64,000 nt of DNA. Origin: Blattamonas nauphoetae. Its lineage: Eukaryota; Preaxostyla; Oxymonadida. Within the stretch, counting starts at the first letter, position 1, and every line of letters starts with the position of its first letter. The notes under the pieces are model-generated. The model was not told the DNA's origin, made no database searches, and worked only from the letters and a program-made list of their open reading frames with translations. The stretch lies in the NCBI GenBank assembly GCA_033064195.1, contig JARBJD010000008.1:372001-436000 (forward strand). Reading direction: 5' to 3'. Positions 1-11,274 of the stretch are shown piece after piece. The position numbers and the translations under genes are program-made.

Positions 1-428
1 TCAACTTATCCACGGAAATCTCAATCCAAAGTCAACAGGTTACAAGAGCCTTTTCTGCATTATGATGCGAATGCTAAATTGTCGTTTGATAAGAAATCTA
101 CGGTTTACTGTTCGCTTGTTGCCCTCGTGAAAGCTGAATATCCTTTTGACAATGCCCTCCAAGACAAAGCTGCCCGATTTCTGAAGGACCTCGAACCGAG
201 GAATGGCCAATACGATGCTACAGCGAAACTCATAACCGACCTTGTTCCATCTTCAGACGGATCACCTTCTGGCATTATCGACAGCGTCGTCATTTTGCTG
301 TCATCTCCCCACTCGACTGTGGTTCGGGCAACAATGTTGTTCCTGCAGAATATCTCGTTTGCTTCATCTCGATGCTTTCTATGTCGCTCGTGGAGTCTGA
401 TCTCGTCAGCAAAGTGTTAGCGACTGTT

Positions 429-2676
429 CTTGGCATGTTAATTGGATTGGACGGTGCCAGCGTTGGACTGGACAATTGACTTCGATTGGAAATTCAATTT
501 TGATCCTGTTCATTTTACTCTCATTCCATATATTTGTTTCCTTTCACTTGAAAATGAGAAGAGTCTGTTGAAAATCAGCGAAATGGTGAGAATCCGATGA
601 TACTCTTCTTCTAGTGACGAGTTGCTTGATCCACCCACCATTGGACGTCATTGGATGTCATTGGACATTTCGCTGATACTTTTGTTCTGATGTCTTCTCA
701 ATTAGTGCATACCGTTTTTGAAGTTTTCAAAGAGTCGGCAAAATTGGACTGTCCGATTGGACATCCAGTCCTGGACGTCCAATCGACATCTATATAGGGT
801 CACAGTTGCTTCTCCATTTCGATGTTGGTGTGATATTACCACCCATCTCTCACTTTTTTGATTAGTCTTAGACCTCATCACTTTGTTTGAGCGAGGTAGT
901 GCCTTCATCTCTGCATTTTGCTTCCCCTGGATGTGACCAAACTCAGAACAGTTTGAGTCGCCGTTGATCGTGTTTTCTCTCCTTATTTTCTATTTCTAGC
1001 CACTTCCTTCACTTTTTCTCTCCATCTCTTGCAGGAACAGGGTGCTCATTCATCCACAAGCGAGAAAGCTGCACAACCGCAATTTCAGTCTTCTTCTCCT
1101 CTGAGAAGAAATGAACAACTGTCATCGAATTGGTAGAAAATGGACTCAGAGTATTTTCAAAGGGAACCTCCAAGACGACGGGCATATTGTTCCCCAATAT
1201 ACACTAGGATGGGAGATCTGTTGCCATCGGTTTGCATCTCTTGCTTATTCATTTTTTTGACATTTTTTCATCATCTTTGACCCTCCTCATTCATATCTTC
1301 ACATTCGACATATAGATCGGGAGTTAAGGGGAGATTTGAGCAGATAGCAAAACAGGCCGAGGCGAAGAGGCAAGAATCAGAGGAGATGGTAGCTAGGAAT
1401 ATGGAATCAGATGATGAGAAGAAAGATTCGAAGACAGTTGTGATTCCAAAGGAAGTGAAGTCTCCAGAACCCAGCCAGAACAAGATTGAACAAGAACACA
1501 CTGTTGCACTTGTTGCAACTCTAACTGATCAAACGATGGCCGAATCAATCGGTGAAGAAAATAAGGAATCAACAAAACAAGTCGAGAAGAAAGAAGAACC
1601 GAAAGTTCAGGACAATGAAATACTTTGCGAAAACAATGGAAGAGAAGAATGTATCATCGATACAAGGTTTGTCAGAATGAATTCCCAGAAATTTCATCTC
1701 ATCTTCATTGTCCTCTCAAGAGATATCTCCGTTCTTCATAATCTTTCACATTCTCCACATTGATCCTTCTTCTCTTTTTCTCCTTAACCTCCAGAATTCA
1801 ACATTTCCCCCCACACGACAATGCTCCAACGAAGTCAACGTCGTTGAACACAGCTTCTTCAACCGGGTATTCTTCACAATCGCTTTCATCAAGGCCTTCC
1901 TCTAAATCATGATCACACTTGTTAACGGTCTCACCTACTCTTTTTTGGTCATACACAGACACCCTGGACTGAATTTGTGTTCTGGTCTCTTCGAACTCGG
2001 CGTATTTCTACTTGTGCATGGCCCTGATGATCACACTTGCGAAAATCGGAAAGGAGGGGAATCAAAGATTCTTGGACGCTCGCTTCGATCTGAACAGGGA
2101 GTGACGGTGAATGAAAAGCAAACAAGGAAGGGGATGCGAGGAAGAACGAACATAGACGCGCTGTTGATGTTTGTAAGATCTCAACCAGCCCTAAAATAGA
2201 CTGAGCCAATCGTCGAAGGAAATTCAGAAGAATCACAACAAGCTGAAGGTCGGCTGCCGTATCTTTTGTCTTCTTTTCACTTAATTCGTCACTAATCACA
2301 CTGTTTTGCCTTGTGTCATTTTTACCAGCCAGGTTCTGATATCCACCCTCGCCATATCAATTATTCCATCTTTAAGATCATTGCTGCAAGAATATGTTTG
2401 TAGAATTGATAATTCGAGGAGAAAAGGATGTGGTTTGGAATGATCATCCCATTTCCATCCGATAATTCAGTTCTCCGGACACAATTGACCTCAATCTGCA
2501 GAAATATCTCTAATCTGCCCACAGAACACCTTCCCTTGTCGTTTCGAGTCATTTTGTTGCAATGACTTGGATTTCACCCATTGCCCGGTTTTATGAACTC
2601 CCTCGGCTCCTAAATAGGAGACTGGACATTGGACTGGACATTGCCACCTCGACTGGACACAGCTTAACAGGCCAAG
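429..2676. mobile_element. TIR transposon with 6-bp target duplication, carrying a non-transposase gene
   Basis: The left end CTTGGCATGTTAA (429) and right end TTAACAGGCCAAG (2676) are inverted copies with one mismatch. ACTGTT is present at 423-428 and 2677-2682, giving a 6-bp target site duplication. Subterminal regions on both sides hold repeated short motifs of the type TTGGACTGGACATTGG, some inverted, as often seen for transposase binding regions. No DDE transposase is visible. The interior holds an intron-containing gene with a lysine/glutamate-rich product. The host site is inside a coding frame (paralogue A), which proves the boundaries. The superfamily is not assignable from these short ends; 6-bp duplications are unusual for MITEs. 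Confidence 0.85.
1316..1912 (+). CDS. Two 3' exons of a charged, low-complexity protein carried by the transposon
   Basis: An exon begins after the acceptor TATAG at 1311-1315 and encodes a highly charged segment (QIAKQAEAKRQESEE, then K/E-rich stretches) to 1666. A GTTTGT donor and a CTCCAG acceptor bound an intron at 1667-1794 (128 nt). The last exon, 1795-1912, is serine/threonine-rich and ends in TGA. The phase is kept across the intron. Upstream, another candidate exon follows the acceptor CTTGCAG near 1034, so the gene probably starts earlier in the element. The product resembles a coiled or disordered cellular protein, not a transposase. No homologue is recognised. Confidence 0.5.
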
Positions 2677-3289
2677 ACTGTTCAACCTCACACACTGCCA
2701 ATATCAGGAAATGAAATGTTAATCAACAATTTCATCTGGACCATCATCTTTTGCCTCGAACTCGCATATCCATCCTATCTCAGAGAACTTGGCATAACTG
2801 CTACCGTCGACCAATTCAACCATCGTGAAATAATCTTTCAGAAGGTCGTGCTCCCATCGTCTCAATTTGTGTCGTTCCTGATTTCAAATCGTCACATGCT
2901 CAGTGGAAACTTTTTCCGCTCCTTCATGTTTCTTTTGACCACATTCAATCGAATATGCCCACTTCATCGTCCAACATTGGAATTTGTTGTCGCATCTCCG
3001 ATTGTGATGGGATTGACAAGATGTCTCTCATTCTCAGAAAACGAAATTCGACTCTCGATGACTCTCAACCGCATTCATCAATCGCTCGGAGATTGGAAGG
3101 AAGAAGGCCCAGAAGTGGCCCAATCTGGGAAACGGATGATGGAAGCTCTGTTTTCGGAAGGCTTCGAAGACACACTCGAACAGATGCTAAAACACGACAA
3201 GGACGGGTATAATTCTCGCCACGTTGTCACAATTAGTCCCTCGATCTCAAAAACGCTGGGATCGAATGTGGAAATCACTGAAGAGTGAG

Positions 3290-3670
3290 ATCTCAAATGA
3301 CACGTCGAACCTCCCCCTCTCGAATGACTCCAACCTCCTTTCTGTGGACTCTCCTCGAATGTTGGGAATGCGTTGATTGCTGGTGCGGAAGAATAGATTC
3401 TGGGATCGCCTCCAATCGTCCAGAAATGGTTTGCTCTTTTGGGTTGGTCGTTCTCGTCGCGACTGTCTTTGACTGTCACATCGTCAACCGTCCTCTCTCC
3501 AAACAATTCCTGGTGTCCCTCAACGGCGCATTGTGACCAGATTATCTTTCCCAATCTCGACTTTTGTCCATCTCAGAAACACTTCTCGTTTATCTCGTCG
3601 AAATTGAATGTACCCCACATTCCTGCCATTCCACAGCCATCCACGATATGTTTGAGGTGTGTCTTGCTCA
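3290..3670. repeat. Flanking segment duplicated with the tandem genes (copy 1)
   Basis: The 380 bases after paralogue A are a clear copy of those after paralogue B (about 5405-5790), roughly 85 percent identical by eye with few gaps. So the duplication unit was larger than the gene. All three plus-strand frames and one minus-strand frame stay partly open in both copies, but substitutions show no consistent third-position bias, so I do not call a gene. One plus frame differs between copies by CAG versus TAG. Confidence 0.7.
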
Positions 3671-3894
3671 TTTGAATTCATACACATTCATCCGCAGCAC
3701 GGTCTTTGTTTTGAATGTTCTTTCTATCTGACTCCGGCCATCCCACCCGACCCGCGCCACTCTGTGCTCCCTCCGCCCCCACCCAACACGCCACCCAGTC
3801 TGCCTTCCTCTCTTCCTCACTCTCCCTCTCCTCCAGCCCTCTCCCTCTCCCTCTCCACCATCTCTCCTTCGTCCTTCCCCGATCTTGTGGCTGA

Positions 3895-4081
3895 ACACAT
3901 CCCAAACACACGAGTTGTTGATTATCTGCTGACACACGTGGCGACACTGAAGGACGAGGTGAAGTAGCTGCGAGAGGAGCGGCAGGAGGACCTGAAGCTT
4001 CGGGAAAAAGTGGAGTCGGTGAAAGTGCAGATGTCGTTTCTTGCTCAGCTTCTGGAGACGCTGAACAAAGAGCAGACGTGA
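3895..4081 (+). pseudogene. Coiled-coil coding remnant
   Basis: A plus-strand frame encodes a proline/serine-rich run followed by a heptad-like segment (VVDYLLTHVATLKDEVK, stop, LREERQEDLKLREKVESV, MSFLAQLLETLNKEQT) before TGA. One in-frame TAG at 3967 interrupts the helix exactly where a glutamine would fit. It lies between paralogues A and B and may be the last exon of a gene whose other exons I cannot place. Confidence 0.35.
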
Positions 4082-4323
4082 GAGAAGACTTGGAGATGAT
4101 GCTCTTTAGTCCCACTTCACATTTTGAATTTCGTTTTTGCTCTTTTCTTGCTCATCCATCACTTCCGAACCGGCATGGAGTGCTTCAACTCATACTCGCC
4201 ATTGGCCTGTTGACTTCTCTCCACCTTGAACGAGAATTGTCACGTAATGTCGTCCATCAATCACCACGATGACAACACACCATCACATATTTAAAGAGTG
4301 GCTTGATCATATTTCAATTTTCT

Positions 4324-5406
4324 ATGGAAGAAGAAACTGATTCCCTGAACCCTTCCACCGATGCTTTTTCGAATGGATCCCAGGAATCACCTTCATTTTT
4401 CGATGTATCGCAAGAGCCTTTCATGAATTTCGATTTGAAATCAAACTTGTCGTTTGATGAAAAATCGACGATTTACTGTTCGCTTATTACGCTCGTGAAA
4501 GCTAGGCACCCATTTGACAGATATCTTCAGGACAGAGCTGCCCACTTTTTGAAGAACCTCCAACCACACGGCGATCTTGAAGAGATTCAGTACTTTACGG
4601 ATAAAATCGTGTACGATCACGATCCGGATTCTGTCGGCTCGCCTCCTGACTTTATTGCGAGCATTGTCACTCTGATATCATCTCCCTACTCGATTGTGAC
4701 CGCAGCAGCGTTGTCGTTTCTGAAAGATACAACGTTCTATTCATCGCCTCCAGTTCAATCTGATCTCGTGGAATCCGATCTCATTTCAAATGTGTTGACG
4801 ACTGTTCAACCTCACCTTCTGTCAATTTCAGGAAATGAAGAGATATTCGACAATCTCATCGGAATCGTCGTCAAATGCCTCAACCTCGCAGATTCATCAT
4901 GTTTCCAACACCTTGGCATCACTGCTGCCATCGACATATTCAACCATCGTAAAATGATCTTTCAGAAGGTCGTGATCCCGTCCTCACATCTTACGACATT
5001 TCTGATCTCAAATCGGTATCTTCTCAACGAAGACTTGCTTGACTTATTCATGTCTCTATTGGGCACATTCATAAGAATAGGACCATTTCATCGTCCCACA
5101 TTGGAGTTTGTTGTCGCATCTCCGATTGTGATGGGATTCTCAAGTTGTCTCTCGCCAATCGAGAAAACTTTTTGTCTTTTGACCGCTCTCGGCAACATCA
5201 ACCAATCACTCTCCTTTTGGACGAGAGGAAGTGCAGAAGTTGCACAATCTGGGATACGGATGATGCAAGCTCTGTTTTCGGAAGGCCTCGAAGACACTCT
5301 CGACCAGAAGATGAAACACGAAAAGAGCGGATATTGTGGGAGTTATCTTGTCAACAGCTGTCTCTCAATCTCAAAATTGCTGGGATCGAATGTGAAATGG
5401 CTGTGA
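4324..5406 (+). CDS. Paralogue B of the tandem ~360-aa family (hypothetical protein)
   Basis: This is an intact single-exon frame of 360 codons. I place the start at 4324 (MEEETDSLNPS) and not at the in-frame ATG at 4303, because paralogue C begins MKKETDTLMTS at the equivalent point. Family landmarks are in order: NGSQESPS, EPFMNFD, LSFDEKSTIYCSL (residue ~40), LVESDLIS (~150), ISGNEE, FQKVVIPSS (~215), HRPTLEFVVASPIVMGF (~255), RMMQALFSEGLEDTL (~310) and LLGSNV at the C-terminus. No signal peptide, transmembrane helix or known catalytic motif is seen. The even spacing of hydrophobic residues suggests an all-helical repeat fold, but that is inference. Large families of this type appear to be typical of the presumed host. 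Confidence 0.85.
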   Translation: MEEETDSLNPSTDAFSNGSQESPSFFDVSQEPFMNFDLKSNLSFDEKSTIYCSLITLVKARHPFDRYLQDRAAHFLKNLQPHGDLEEIQYFTDKIVYDHDPDSVGSPPDFIASIVTLISSPYSIVTAAALSFLKDTTFYSSPPVQSDLVESDLISNVLTTVQPHLLSISGNEEIFDNLIGIVVKCLNLADSSCFQHLGITAAIDIFNHRKMIFQKVVIPSSHLTTFLISNRYLLNEDLLDLFMSLLGTFIRIGPFHRPTLEFVVASPIVMGFSSCLSPIEKTFCLLTALGNINQSLSFWTRGSAEVAQSGIRMMQALFSEGLEDTLDQKMKHEKSGYCGSYLVNSCLSISKLLGSNVKWL

Positions 5407-5790
5407 CCAGTTGGATCTCAAATGCCGCATCGAAACCGCTGCTCTCGAATGACTCCCACTCATTTCTGCGGACTCTCCTCGGATGTTGGGAATGCGCTGA
5501 TTGCTGGTGCAGACGAACAGATTCTGGGATCGCCTCCAATCGTCCAGAAATGGATTGCTGTTTTGGGTTGGTCGTTCTCAACGCGGCTGTCTTTGACTGT
5601 CACATCGTCAACCGTCCTCTCTCCAAACAATTCATCGCGTCCCTCAACGATGCATTGTGACCAGATTATCTTTCCCAATCTCGACTTTCGAACCAGCTCG
5701 AAACACATCTCGTTTTTCTCGTCAAAATGGAATGCACTCGACACTCCCGTCCTCCCACAGCCATCTCCGATAAGTTTGAAGTGTGTTCTG
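5405..5790. repeat. Flanking segment duplicated with the tandem genes (copy 2)
   Basis: Copy of 3290-3670; see that entry. Here the plus-strand frame has CAG where copy 1 has TAG. Confidence 0.7.
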
Positions 5791-5889
5791 CTTTTTTTGC
5801 TTCTTATGTTTGTGCCACCAGCAATCACTGTGAATCGTTCTTCATTCGTCGCTCCTTTCTTGTCTCATCTCCTCATCCTCCTTTTCTCT

Positions 5890-6390
5890 CAATCTCCTAT
5901 CCCAGCAAACAGCGTGCATTGGATCTCGTCGACATATCCTCAAATTCGTTCATGTTGGCGTTTTCGTTGTTCGTCACTTCCAACACAACCAGACGAGTTT
6001 GGAGTTGCACTGTTGTCATTTTCTGATGTTGAGCCGTTCTTCGATGGAACACGGTTGGATTGGCCTGCCCTCATTCTGTCCTGCTGACTCAATTTCTGGC
6101 ATTTCTGAACACGAACTCTTCTTCACTGAACTGGTCAGTATCGATCTTGAACACAGCCCCACTTGCAACCCATTGCGTGAACATGCCATTTTCGGAACAA
6201 TTCTGTTCTTGCCATCTCTTCGCCATGAACGAGAATCATCGCCTCGTTTTGTCCGTCCATCACGCTCTCAACTCTCCACCATCCACAATTCGAAAGTATT
6301 GGCTTCATGTGCGTTGATGGTTTGTTTGAAAAGAGATTATTGTTCGGATGCGGACATTGAATGAGAAACTCCAGTCGAAAGTGCAGCAAG
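5890..6390 (-). pseudogene. Possible minus-strand exon remnants
   Basis: Two protein-like minus-strand stretches are visible. Bases 6033-5908 encode a helical segment (MTTVQLQTRLVVLEVTNNEN) and 6300-6135 encode a segment containing ESVMDGQNEAMILVHGEEM and KWHVHAMGCKWG. They are in different frames and no splice sites clearly join them. They may be degraded exons of a gene lying convergent to paralogue B. No family is recognised. Confidence 0.25.
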
Positions 6391-6539
6391 CCAGGCAGGA
6401 AGATATTCGTTGTTAATGATGATTCATGTCATTCTTCTCTTTATCTTCTTTTTATTTCTTTGGAGAATTTGTTTATTGTTCAAAAGTTTGTTGACTCTAT
6501 TTCAATGAGGAACGATGGGATGATCCTCCTCTCCTCTCA

Positions 6540-7610
6540 ATGAAAAAAGAAACAGATACTTTAATGACTTCGGACGATACCTTATCGAATGGTTCTCAAG
6601 ATTCACCTTCGACTATTGTGGTTAACAAAGAACCATTCCTGCATTTCGATGAGAACACTGAATTGTCATTCGAGGACAAATCGACCATTTACAATTCACT
6701 TATTGCCCTCGTGGAAGCGGAATATCCTTTTGACGATGCCCTTCAAGACAAAGCTCTCCGATTTTTAGGGGGCCTCGAACCATGGGGCAACCAAGAACAT
6801 GTACTGAAACTCGTCAACGACCTCGTTCCCTCTTCAGCTAGACAACGTTCTGGCTTTGTTGATAGCATTCTCATTCTGTTATCTTCTCCACACTCAAATG
6901 TGGTTGAAGCAGCGTTGTCGTTCCTCCACAACGCAACAACGGGATCATCACAAACAATTCGATCTCGCCTCGTGGAGTCAGATCTGATTATGAAAGTCTT
7001 GGCAGCTGTTCAACCTCACCATCTGCCAATTTCAGGAAATGAAGAGATAATCAACAATTTCATCTGGACCGTCATCTTTTGCCTCAACCTTGCATCTCCA
7101 GCATCTCTCAGGATGCTTGGTGTCACGACTGCAGTTGAGCAATACGACCGTCGTGAAATGATCTTTCGGAAGGTCGTGATTCCATCGTCTGAATTTATGT
7201 CATTTCTGATCTCAAATCGACACATCCTCAAGGGAGAGCTGTTGTATTCATTCATGCCTTTATTGGTCAAATTCATTGAAATAGGTCCATTTCATCGTCC
7301 AACATTGCAATTTGTTATCGCATCTCCGATTGTGATGGCATTCTCAAGTTGTCTCTCGATCGTCGAAGACAATGGTTGTCACTTTGATACTCTCACCAAC
7401 ACCAAACCCTTGCTGAGAGAATGGAAGAAGGAAGGCCCAGAAGTGGCTCAATCAGCAAAACGGATGATGCAAGCTATGTTTTCGGAAGGCATAGAAAACA
7501 CACTCGAACAGATGATTAAAAACAAGAGCAAAAAATTTGGCAAAGAGATTGTCGAAGATTGCCTGAAACTCTCACAATTGCTGGGATCGAATGTGGGAAG
7601 GCCGCAATAG
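6540..7610 (+). CDS. Paralogue C of the tandem ~360-aa family (hypothetical protein)
   Basis: An intact single-exon frame of 356 codons begins at ATG 6540 (MKKETDTLMTSDD) and ends at TAG. It aligns with paralogue B from end to end, with blocks LSFEDKSTIYNSL, EYPFDDALQDKA, SSPHSNVVEAALSFLHN, RLVESDLIM, ISGNEEIINNFIW, HRPTLQFVIASPIVMAF and LLGSNV. It is closer to paralogue A than to B in several blocks (EYPFD, LVPSSA). Direct orientation and similar spacing show an array made by tandem duplication. The downstream flank differs from those of A and B. Function unknown. Confidence 0.85.
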   Translation: MKKETDTLMTSDDTLSNGSQDSPSTIVVNKEPFLHFDENTELSFEDKSTIYNSLIALVEAEYPFDDALQDKALRFLGGLEPWGNQEHVLKLVNDLVPSSARQRSGFVDSILILLSSPHSNVVEAALSFLHNATTGSSQTIRSRLVESDLIMKVLAAVQPHHLPISGNEEIINNFIWTVIFCLNLASPASLRMLGVTTAVEQYDRREMIFRKVVIPSSEFMSFLISNRHILKGELLYSFMPLLVKFIEIGPFHRPTLQFVIASPIVMAFSSCLSIVEDNGCHFDTLTNTKPLLREWKKEGPEVAQSAKRMMQAMFSEGIENTLEQMIKNKSKKFGKEIVEDCLKLSQLLGSNVGRPQ

Positions 7611-8150
7611 GCTGAGTCTCAAATGACGCGTAGAAGCTGTCTCTCTCGAACAGGGCTTTCCAAAAATGGCCGCTCGGTGGAGAAAATGGTCGCTGGCTAG
7701 AATTCGGTATGAAGAAATGCCAATAGTGATAATTCTGGTCGCTTTTGGTCCAATAGTACGTGGTGGCCTGGATTGTGTGATCACACCCATCACTTACTAC
7801 GACTCTCACTCCAAGGTCAAGATGTCATCGTATTGAGTTGTGACAACAGTATATTCCTTTATCCATTATCCTGACACAAAAGCGACATTGCGAAATGAGG
7901 ATAATCGCAGATGCCATTTGGAACATCAAAACAATGGAAGGATCTTCCAATACACACAATCAAATCCTGAAATGAGATGAAGAAGGTCTAAAACAAACAA
8001 CAATCCCTTCACTCAACTTGTCAAATAATCCAATTCGTTCGCCCTTCGTTCTCGCAATGTTCGCCCTTCGTTCTCGGAATGTTCGCCCTCCGTCTGCGCT
8101 TCATCAGTATTTCATTCACCCTTCGTCCGCATTGAACATCCTCAAGAGTT
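7611..8150. other. Intergenic; short 22-bp tandem repeat
   Basis: No gene is seen. At 8037-8100 there are about three units of a 22-bp repeat built on GTTCGCCCTTCGTTCTC, the last one diverged. Confidence 0.5.
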
Positions 8151-8201
8151 CTTGATTTCTCCTTTCAATGAATCCAACAACGACGAAGATAAGACTAATG
8201 T

Positions 8202-10224
8202 CAGTCCTTCAGAATGAATGAATACTCCATCAAAAACTGTGCAGCAACCCTGAAGAGGATAAAAAGCGATACAGAAACAAACAGCGCGATCGCTGGGTCC
8301 TTCCGGTTTATTATCAACTGGAAGAACTCGACGTTGGATTGCTGGTGGACGCCGACCTGCTTGTACTCGCACAGCACCTTCGTCGACAGCATCACCAGCG
8401 CGCACTCGTTGAGCGGCGGAGGGAGGCGGAGAGTGAAGAGGCGGAGGGTGTCTGTGCGGACGTGGAGGAGGTGGTCGGCCTGCACCGTGCCCTGCCCGCC
8501 GAGCAGCAGGCGCGTGGCGGTGTCGAAGCCGGGGACGATGGGGGAGTGGGGGAGAAGTGGGCTGCATCGGGGGCGTAGGATTGGACGTGAAATGCAGTGA
8601 CTGAGCTGAACTGGAGTCGAGAGGGGAATGTTGGTGGCTGTGGACCGAACGCGGTTGAGGAGCACAATGTTGCTGTTGGAGAACTGAAGAAGATGAGATA
8701 AAGAGAAGACAGACCAATCAGAACGTGTTGGCGAGTGAAGAGAGCCGCGAATACACTCCAACCACTCTCGTCTTGCTAATCGCCTGCGAGTTGATGGGCG
8801 GAGGGGCAGACTGGCTCGTCTGAGCTGACTCGACGAAGATGTAGTTGATGAGGAGCGACTGGGCACTCACCGACAACGCAGACTCAAACAAGAACGGCAC
8901 AACAACCTCCTCCTCGACACTTCGGAACAGCTCCAACGCCTGCTCCACCTAGTCCACAGACAGGACATGCTGTTTGGCGAGAATGGAGGAGAATGGAGGG
9001 GGCGGCTGCACGGGTATACTCGGTGAGAGTGGCAATGTGAAGGCGGGAGTGTTGGTGCTCTGCCACTTCTTCTCCTCGTCCTTCTGTCACATCATGAAGC
9101 TGCAGTCAACAAGAAGGACGAGCAGGTTTTGTCTGGCATACATCCCTTTGGCTGTATGATCAGCGTGCGGATAGCGACGCCGCCGAGGCAGACGAAAAAC
9201 AAAGAGAGTGGAACACGTGGAGAAGGAGGAAGGGTGTCGAGGCGTGCAGGAAGACAGCGGACTCACACAGTACTCAATGCCACCGATCGAACTAGGCAGC
9301 GAAGAAGGAAGCGTGGGGGAGTGGAGGATACAAGGAGAGGACGAGAGAGGAGAACATGGGGAGGATGCGGAAGAAGGCAGTTCCAATCTTTCAGTTCATC
9401 CTTCCTGAACTCGCTGATTCACCCTGTTTCGTAGAAGTCGTTGATGTCGATGTTCGAGAATGAGTAGTTGTTGCACAAGTTGATGAACTCGACCAGCTCC
9501 CCAAACATCATCCCTCTCTTCGCTGCTTCCAACCAGTGCCTGATGGTCTTCGGCTGTGGCGTGACTGTGTAGTCGAGCACATCGCCGTGTGGGAGGGAGT
9601 AGTTATTGTTTGTCTGGATCGGCGTGACCTTCATCGTGTACTCCTTCGACGTGGCGATGTTCAGGCTGTCCTGCGCGACGAGGAAGGGCGACGTGAAAGG
9701 CGAGGCCTGATTGGTGGAGTGGAGACGCAGGGCGAGATAGAGCTTTGATGCGATTAGCTTCTTCTTCAGAGATAACAGTGACGAGTTGTTCTCTCCCATC
9801 TGCTACCAAAACGAGTTCATTTCGGAGTAGAACGAAGTCATTTGGTCTTCGTCGGCCATCCTCATGCCTTCCAGTCTCATCTTCTTCAGAAGAGCGTAGA
9901 GGAGAATGGAGAGAGCCTCCGCAAGAGCATCCCCGAACGGGATGGTGCAGAGGGAGTCGATTGGAATGCGTGTTGATGCTGACTGTCTGTGTGGTTGTTG
10001 TTTTGAAGCATCCGTTGATGAACGGCAAGTGGAGCAGCGAATACGGGTTGTCCAGCGGGAGAAGCTCGTGAAACATCAGTGGATCCTAATATTTGTGTGA
10101 TTCACACGAGCAGATCGTGTTCGGCGGGATGGCTGCTGCGGTAGTGTTGAGTGCCGGCGTGCAGAAGAGAGAGTGGGCGAGCGAGCGCATGTTGAGGAGG
10201 GTGTGCGTGTCGGAGACAGATGCG
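8202..10224 (-). pseudogene. Minus-strand host gene, 3' part, disrupted
   Basis: Several minus-strand stretches read like one protein: 10216-9930 (from the insertion site onward, with HELLPLDNPYSLLHLPFING), 9930-9420 (GDALAEALSILLYALLKKM, then SKEYTMKVTPIQTNNNYSLP and KRGMMFGELVEFINLCNNYS), 8950-8720 (VEQALELFRSVEEEVVVPFLF) and 8560-8260 (TATRLLLGGQGTVQADHLLH and NVEFFQLIINRKDPAIAL). They are separated by frame changes and by three TAG codons, each at a place where the flanking residues look conserved. Some gaps could be introns. The region is markedly GC-richer than its surroundings. I do not recognise the family. The gene continues upstream beyond the paired MITEs. Confidence 0.4.
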
Positions 10225-10745
10225 CAGGCTTCTGATTTGATCCCAGTGATCCCAGTCGGATCTGATCCCACTAAATACCTACAATACCATTTCGTTTCTT
10301 TCATTTCAAAAAAGTCTTCTTATATATGATATTTGAATGGAAAAAAAAGTAAAAAGGAAAATGGTCACTTCATAGATCATGAAAATGCAAACTTTGGGTG
10401 CTGCTGTTTCAGTTTGTTCTACAACAATAATTATAAAAACAAGTCGATAATGCGTTATTATGTCTTCTTTGATGGTTTTTTCTCACTGACTAAAGTCAAT
10501 GAAGGGAATACATCGAAAAAAGAAGTGTTGGTGATTGTGATCGTGCGTGTTTTTGGGAAATAAGAGCTGTCTGAAATATTGAAGAGCATTATGTGAAAAC
10601 AAGAAGTGAATTGAACATGATTAATGAAGTGATAATGAGAAAATCTCAAAGGAAAAGAGTTGAAATTTGATCTCAGTCCAAATTTAGGCACTGACATCAA
10701 TTGATCCCAGTTTTACCTATTTTGATGGGACTACTCAGATGCCTG
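10225..10745. mobile_element. hAT-like MITE, copy 1 of a tandem pair
   Basis: This is a 521-bp element with ends CAGGCTTCTGA and TCAGATGCCTG (imperfect inverted ends) flanked by the 8-mer CAGATGCG at 10217-10224 and 10746-10753. An 8-bp duplication with CAGG ends is typical of hAT elements. It contains no open frame with transposase features. It differs from copy 2 at only one base that I could find (T versus C near 10270). Confidence 0.9.
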
Positions 10746-10753
10746 CAGATGCG

Positions 10754-11274
10754 CAGGCTTCTGATTTGATCCCAGTGATCCCAGTCGGATCTGATCCCAC
10801 CAAATACCTACAATACCATTTCGTTTCTTTCATTTCAAAAAAGTCTTCTTATATATGATATTTGAATGGAAAAAAAAGTAAAAAGGAAAATGGTCACTTC
10901 ATAGATCATGAAAATGCAAACTTTGGGTGCTGCTGTTTCAGTTTGTTCTACAACAATAATTATAAAAACAAGTCGATAATGCGTTATTATGTCTTCTTTG
11001 ATGGTTTTTTCTCACTGACTAAAGTCAATGAAGGGAATACATCGAAAAAAGAAGTGTTGGTGATTGTGATCGTGCGTGTTTTTGGGAAATAAGAGCTGTC
11101 TGAAATATTGAAGAGCATTATGTGAAAACAAGAAGTGAATTGAACATGATTAATGAAGTGATAATGAGAAAATCTCAAAGGAAAAGAGTTGAAATTTGAT
11201 CTCAGTCCAAATTTAGGCACTGACATCAATTGATCCCAGTTTTACCTATTTTGATGGGACTACTCAGATGCCTG
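10754..11274. mobile_element. hAT-like MITE, copy 2 of a tandem pair
   Basis: Same length and ends as copy 1, flanked by CAGATGCG at 10746-10753 and 11275-11282. The same 8-mer therefore occurs three times, before, between and after the two copies. The pair sits inside a minus-strand reading frame; removing both copies and two of the three 8-mers leaves that frame open across the site. Confidence 0.9.

Larger units (their letters stand above)
1..3288 (+). pseudogene. Paralogue A of a tandem ~360-aa family, 5' truncated by the window and split by a transposon
   Basis: The two halves (1-428 and 2683-3288) align along their whole length with the intact paralogues at 4324-5406 and 6540-7610, sharing blocks such as EPFLH, PFDNALQDKA, LVPSS, HRPTLEFVVASPIVM and LGSNV. 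The first half enters from upstream of base 1. Between about 346 and 387 it carries a 1-nt frameshift: the family block VESDL is in a different frame from the preceding residues. At 428 a 2248-bp transposon interrupts the gene. If the element and one copy of ACTGTT are removed, the frame runs from ...LATV directly into QPHTLPISGNE. The second half is open to a TGA at 3286-3288. Function is unknown; the family looks soluble and helix-rich, with no signal peptide. It is probably a dead gene because of the frameshift and insertion. Confidence 0.85.

Noticed and set aside
3290-5790. A conserved gene in the duplicated flanks of paralogues A and B
   Set aside because: Substitutions between copies fall about equally on all codon positions in each open frame, so no frame shows coding constraint.
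8200-9400. Long plus-strand open frames in the GC-rich segment
   Set aside because: They are antisense shadows of the GC-rich minus-strand gene, with arginine/glutamate-rich low-complexity products.
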